Assembly (NCBI GenBank): GCA_051201605.1
Contig: CP179201.1
Coordinates: 3,224,001-3,288,000 of the forward strand
Direction of reading: 5' to 3'
DNA length: 64,000 nucleotides
Source: CABZJG01 sp902512685
GTDB lineage: Bacteria > Pseudomonadota > Alphaproteobacteria > Rhodobacterales > Rhodobacteraceae
Part shown: positions 60,481-64,000 of the stretch, in pieces
Layout: each line of letters opens with the position of its first letter
Position numbering within the stretch: the first letter of the stretch is position 1
Position numbers and translations under genes: made by a program
Notes under the pieces: generated by a model
Database searches by the model: none
What the model saw: only the letters and a program-made list of their open reading frames with translations
What the model was told of the DNA's origin: nothing

Positions 60481-61419
60481 ATGATACTTTTTACTGGGAT
60501 TGTGGGTCTGCTTATGCTCGGTGGGTTAATGATGGGTCCGATAGACCCTGATGTTAATCTAACCGCTTTAGAAGATGCCGACACAGCTGCGGAAGATGCA
60601 GCAGAAGAAGAACTATCGGCATCGCAAAATATTGCGACACCAGCATCAGATGTGTTGTCCGGAACAGATATTGATGACGTCATTGACGCCATGGACGGCG
60701 ATGATCAGGTCAATGGCTATGCAGGCGATGACCCGCTGTCGGGGGGCCGCGGCGATGATCAGATGCTTGGCGGTGACGGCAATGACACACTGATCGGCGA
60801 AGGCGGCCAAGATGACCTGCATGGCGGCTTTGGCGACGACCATATCGACGGCGGCGATAACGCAGACGAATTATGGGGCCACATGGGCAATGACACCCTC
60901 TTCGGCAACGCAGGCAACGACAACCTTACGGGCGGCGCCGGTGAAGATGTCCTTTTTGGGAACGATGGCAACGATGGCCTTCATGGGAATGATGGAAATG
61001 ATAGTTTAGCTGGAGGCGCCGGTGAAGACGTATTGTTTGGCGGAAATGGTGATGATTATATTGAGGGCGGTTCAGACACTGACAGAGACTTTTTAAATGG
61101 CGGTCGAGGTGATGATTTACTTGTCGCCCAACAAGGGGATGTTTTAACGGGAGGCGAAGGTTTAGATACATTCGCAATAGACACGTCGGCCGGCGTCTTC
61201 GCCCAAAGCGCACAAATCATTGATTTTAATGCAAATGATGATCACTTTGAAATCATGCTTGACGAAAACAGCTTTGATCAGGGTATGAAAAATATACATA
61301 TAGAAACCAATAATGACGGATTATCCGTGGTTTTTCTGAACAACGAAGAGATAGCTTTGGTCAACACCGAAACGCCGCTTTTACTAAGCGATATCGTGCT
61401 GTCCAAAGCCAACACTTAG
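60481..61419 (+). CDS. membrane-anchored RTX (hemolysin-type calcium-binding repeat) protein
   Basis: A 312-residue protein. Residues 1-19 (MILFTGIVGLLMLGGLMMG) form a hydrophobic segment, followed by an acidic linker and then about nine to ten nonapeptide repeats of the GGxGxDxhx type from about 70 to 235 (GGRGDDQMLGGDGNDTLIG, GGAGEDVLFGNDGNDGLHG), which bind calcium as a parallel beta roll. The C-terminal about 85 residues contain strands typical of calcium-binding RTX ends (IIDFNANDDHFEIMLDE). No type I secretion genes are nearby. Similar TM-RTX proteins occur in Roseobacters; function unknown. Confidence 0.86.
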   Translation: MILFTGIVGLLMLGGLMMGPIDPDVNLTALEDADTAAEDAAEEELSASQNIATPASDVLSGTDIDDVIDAMDGDDQVNGYAGDDPLSGGRGDDQMLGGDGNDTLIGEGGQDDLHGGFGDDHIDGGDNADELWGHMGNDTLFGNAGNDNLTGGAGEDVLFGNDGNDGLHGNDGNDSLAGGAGEDVLFGGNGDDYIEGGSDTDRDFLNGGRGDDLLVAQQGDVLTGGEGLDTFAIDTSAGVFAQSAQIIDFNANDDHFEIMLDENSFDQGMKNIHIETNNDGLSVVFLNNEEIALVNTETPLLLSDIVLSKANT

Positions 61420-61560
61420 TGTACGATATTTGTGCTTTTCATTTACATCCAAACAGACTATACCCCAGCGGTCCGTGTATTTGTGCGGGCTTTTCTCCAT
61501 GGGCTTTGCTGGACGACATCCCGGCTTGTGCCATTAACCCTTAGCTAGAAGGAGACCCCG

Positions 61561-61830
61561 ATGTCGATAACTGCGGAAGAAAAAGCACGTGTTATGAAAG
61601 AATTCGCCACAAAAGACGGCGATACAGGTTCACCAGAAGTTCAAGTGGCCATTCTGACATCACGGATCACTACCCTGACCGAGCACTTCAAAACCCACAA
61701 AAAAGACAACCATTCGCGTCGTGGACTTTTGAAATTGGTTGCTCAGCGCCGCAAGCTTTTAGATTACCTAAAAGGTGTAGAAGATGCGCGCTATCAGGAT
61801 CTTATCAAACGGCTAGGCATCCGCCGCTAA
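61561..61830 (+). CDS. rpsO: 30S ribosomal protein S15
   Basis: An 89-residue primary 16S rRNA-binding protein: MSITAEEKARVMKEFATKDGDTGSPEVQVA, LTEHFKTHKKDNHSRRGLL and LLDYLKGVEDARYQDLIKRLGIR-type blocks match S15. AAGGAG lies 7 bp before the ATG. A terminator-like hairpin follows, then pnp, the usual rpsO-pnp order. Confidence 0.98.
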   Translation: MSITAEEKARVMKEFATKDGDTGSPEVQVAILTSRITTLTEHFKTHKKDNHSRRGLLKLVAQRRKLLDYLKGVEDARYQDLIKRLGIRR

Positions 61831-61856
61831 GCCCTGAAAACAAAAATAGTCTTTTG

Positions 61857-61892
61857 AACCCGCATCCCATTGGGGCGCGGGTTTTGCTTTTC
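61857..61892 (+). terminator. intrinsic terminator after rpsO
   Basis: A 7-bp stem AACCCGC / GCGGGTT with a 13-base loop, followed by TTGCTTTTC. It begins 26 bp after the rpsO stop. It probably ends most rpsO transcripts or attenuates read-through into pnp. Confidence 0.75.
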
Positions 61893-62139
61893 AAAAAGGT
61901 ATCTTTGGTGAAAAATTTTTTTTGGCATCTTACTCACAAAACTAGTCCAGAACTTCTTTGATTTTTGCTTGTGCGATAAACAAGAATCGATTTGGCATTT
62001 TCATTCTTGGTTTTCTACTATACACGCCAAATATCTAAATTCCGGCGCCCGGACCCCAGCGCCCGACAAAGAAGATACCGGGGTCAGAGGGAATTCGCCC
62101 TCTATGAAAATGGTCAACGGACCAACTTAGGAAACGCAG
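61893..62139 (+). promoter_or_regulatory. pnp promoter region and possible structured leader
   Basis: The upstream part (61905-62035) is very AT-rich and probably holds the pnp promoter. Closer to the gene there are three overlapping pairings: GGCGC/GCGCC (62044-62048 with 62059-62063), GACCCC/GGGGTC (62052-62057 with 62080-62085), and AGAGGG/CCCTCT (62086-62091 with 62098-62103). The second uses the loop of the first, so the first two could form an H-type pseudoknot. In E. coli the pnp leader is cut by RNase III and controls the gene; a similar autoregulatory role here is inference. Confidence 0.5.
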
Positions 62140-64000
62140 ATGTTTAATGTAACTAAAAAATCAATGCAGTGGGGGGAAGACACCCTCACTTTAGAGACAG
62201 GCAAAGCTGCCCGTCAGGCAGATGGAACAGTCATAGCCACTTTGGGGGAAACCTCAGTCATGGCCAATGTCACCTTCGCCAAAGAACAAAAACCCGGTCA
62301 GGATTTCTTTCCTCTGACCGTGCACTATCAAGAAAAATACTATGCCGCAGGAAAAATTCCCGGTGGCTTTTTCAAACGTGAAGCACGGCCTTCGGAAAAA
62401 GAAACGCTGACAGCGCGGTTGATAGACCGCCCAATTCGTCCCCTGTTTGTGGACGGCTTTAAAAACGAAGTCTTGGTAATGTGTACCGTACTCAGCCATG
62501 ATCTGGTGAATGACCCAGATATTGTGGCAATGATTGCAGCTTCCGCGGCTTTGACGATTTCTGGCGCTCCCTTTATGGGCCCAATTGCTGGATGCCGCGT
62601 CGGTTACACCGATGGCGAATTTGTGTTGAACCCCACCGTCGACGATATGGATGATCTTCGGATTGACCCAGATCAACGTCTTGATCTGATTGTTGCGGGA
62701 ACAAAAGACGCTGTAATGATGGTTGAATCAGAGGCCTATGAGCTTTCGGAAGAAGAAATGCTCAATGCAGTGGTCTTTGCACATGAACAAATTCAACCCG
62801 TCATAGACTTGATCATTGACCTAGCAGAAGACGCTGCCAAAGAGCCCTTTGAATTTATTGCGCCTGATTATAGTGAACTCTATGAAGCCGTTAAATCAGC
62901 TGGTGAAAAAGACATGCGGGCTGCTTTTGCAATCACTGACAAGCAAGAACGCACCAGAGCAGTTTCGGCGGCACGCACAAGCATTAAAGGCGCCTTAAGC
63001 GAAGAACAGCTAGAAGACCCGCAATTGGGCTCAGCCATGAAAAAGCTTGAGGCCGGAATTTTGCGCGGTGATGTGGTTAAAGGCGGTACACGCATCGATG
63101 GTCGTTCGACCACCGATGTACGCCAGATTGTATCTGAAACAGGGCTCTTACCTAGAACTCATGGATCATCGCTTTTCACCCGAGGTGAAACCCAAGCATT
63201 GGTTGTAACAACGCTTGGTACCGGTGATGATGAGCAGATCATTGATGCGCTGCATGCAAATTCCCGCAGCAATTTTTTGCTTCACTATAACTTCCCTCCC
63301 TACTCAGTGGGTGAGGTTGGACGTGTTGGCCCTCCAGGCCGGCGCGAAGTCGGGCACGGAAAGTTGGCCTGGCGGGCGCTGCAAGCGGTGCTACCTGCTG
63401 CAACTGACTTTCCTTACACAATTCGTGTCGTTTCTGAGATTACCGAGTCAAATGGATCATCCTCTATGGCATCTGTTTGTGGCGGATCGCTTTCTATGAT
63501 GGATGCGGGTGTGCCCCTAAAAGCGCCGGTCGCTGGCGTTGCTATGGGCCTGATACTTGAGGATGATGGTGACTTTGCAATTCTTACGGACATTCTAGGT
63601 GATGAAGATCACTTGGGGGATATGGATTTCAAAGTAGCCGGAACTGAAAATGGTATCACGTCTTTGCAAATGGACATCAAGGTTGCTGGCATCACGCCAG
63701 AAATCATGAAACAAGCCTTGTCCCAAGCAAAAGATGGGCGGATGCATATTCTTGGCGAAATGGCGAAAGCCCTGACAGAGGCAGCGGAATTTAGCATTCA
63801 TGCGCCGCGCATCGAAACCATGAATATTCCAACTGATAAAATCCGCGAAGTAATCGGATCAGGTGGTAAAGTCATACGTGAAATTGTTGAAACATCCGGA
63901 GCCAAAGTAGATATCAACGATGATGGTGTGATCAAGATTGCATCACCTGACGGAGAGTCGATCAAAAAGGCTTATGAAATGATCCACTCAATCGTTGCAG
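62140..64000 (+). CDS. pnp: polyribonucleotide nucleotidyltransferase (PNPase), 3' end outside the window
   Basis: PNPase degrades RNA phosphorolytically. The first 620 residues are visible from the ATG at 62140. They contain the first RNase PH-like domain (LETGKAARQADG, AAGKIPGGFFKREARPSE, LTARLIDRPIRPLF), the linker helical domain, the second catalytic domain (RIDGRSTTDVRQI, RGETQALV, FPPYSVGEVGRVGPPGRREVGHG, ITESNGSSSMASVCGGS) and the start of the KH domain (IREVIGSGGKVIREI). The S1 domain lies beyond the right edge. rpsO is upstream. Confidence 0.97.
   Translation, partial: MFNVTKKSMQWGEDTLTLETGKAARQADGTVIATLGETSVMANVTFAKEQKPGQDFFPLTVHYQEKYYAAGKIPGGFFKREARPSEKETLTARLIDRPIRPLFVDGFKNEVLVMCTVLSHDLVNDPDIVAMIAASAALTISGAPFMGPIAGCRVGYTDGEFVLNPTVDDMDDLRIDPDQRLDLIVAGTKDAVMMVESEAYELSEEEMLNAVVFAHEQIQPVIDLIIDLAEDAAKEPFEFIAPDYSELYEAVKSAGEKDMRAAFAITDKQERTRAVSAARTSIKGALSEEQLEDPQLGSAMKKLEAGILRGDVVKGGTRIDGRSTTDVRQIVSETGLLPRTHGSSLFTRGETQALVVTTLGTGDDEQIIDALHANSRSNFLLHYNFPPYSVGEVGRVGPPGRREVGHGKLAWRALQAVLPAATDFPYTIRVVSEITESNGSSSMASVCGGSLSMMDAGVPLKAPVAGVAMGLILEDDGDFAILTDILGDEDHLGDMDFKVAGTENGITSLQMDIKVAGITPEIMKQALSQAKDGRMHILGEMAKALTEAAEFSIHAPRIETMNIPTDKIREVIGSGGKVIREIVETSGAKVDINDDGVIKIASPDGESIKKAYEMIHSIVA

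Noticed and set aside
60690..61100. Repetitive DNA that could suggest a CRISPR or satellite array
   Set aside because: The repetition follows the reading frame and encodes RTX nonapeptides; there are no identical repeats with unique spacers.
1..64000. tRNA, rRNA, prophage or attachment sites
   Set aside because: I saw no T-loop-like GGTTCGAATCC pattern in a cloverleaf context, no rRNA, no integrase and no phage structural genes.

Overview
The window is an ordinary, gene-dense chromosome segment of an alphaproteobacterium, most likely a marine member of the Rhodobacteraceae (Roseobacter group) with moderate GC. The evidence is Rhodobacterales-type gene order (rsmB, heparinase-like protein, purH, lspA, M16 peptidase pair; truB, DUF1643, rpsO, pnp), Roseobacter-type hypothetical families (DUF6478, DUF1523, DUF1674), an alphaproteobacterial GAAC-N7-GAAC SOS box, and many 4-bp ATGA gene overlaps. 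No rRNA, tRNA, CRISPR array, prophage or intact insertion sequence was seen.

Layout. 1-6.6 kb (minus strand): a LysR regulator cut by the window edge, fadH, two conserved hypotheticals, a lipoprotein and ilvD. 6.8-13.6 kb: a CPBP protease, a fatty acid desaturase, the accD-folC pair, zapE and an MFS transporter. 13.6-15.4 kb is a graveyard: an IS66-type transposase scrap, a frameshifted ring-opening amidohydrolase (AtzD/barbiturase family), and a decayed GT51-GT2 gene pair. 15.5-25.8 kb (minus): a coupled HAD / ornithine-cyclodeaminase-like / hydrolase operon, a DMT transporter, fghA-sthA, an AEC transporter, mbfA (iron export), GNAT plus a ClpP paralogue, and cytochrome c'. 26-31.5 kb: SOS-controlled imuB, an (S)-ureidoglycine aminohydrolase, and paired M16 peptidases. 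31.6-39.2 kb: lspA, purH, heparinase-like protein, rsmB, fmt and two deformylase-family genes. 39.3-49.3 kb: a PatB/MalY enzyme, a lone receiver protein, cobC-cobD (cobalamin), a lytic transglycosylase, an orphan MotA-like membrane protein and smc. 49.5-60 kb: regulators, creatinase, the rpe-thioredoxin-gph operon, a phosphotransferase broken by an amber codon, a formamidase-like hydrolase, gabD, truB and DUF1643. 60.4-64 kb: a membrane-anchored RTX protein, rpsO and pnp (cut by the right edge).

How the genes relate. Most operons are housekeeping: translation and its start (fmt/def, rsmB, truB, rpsO/pnp), fatty acid and folate synthesis (accD/folC), purine synthesis (purH), lipoprotein maturation (lspA), formaldehyde and redox balance (fghA/sthA), and pentose-phosphate/phosphoglycolate metabolism (rpe/gph). 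A second theme is scattered catabolism of organic nitrogen: creatinase, ureidoglycine aminohydrolase, an ornithine-cyclodeaminase-like protein and a dead AtzD/barbiturase-family gene.

No clear new multi-gene system is visible. The best leads are a short motif found just after the stop codons of three genes, a possible structured pnp leader, a deformylase paralogue lacking catalytic residues inside the def-fmt operon, a LysR gene with an apparent clean internal deletion, and the remnant region at 13.6-15.4 kb.
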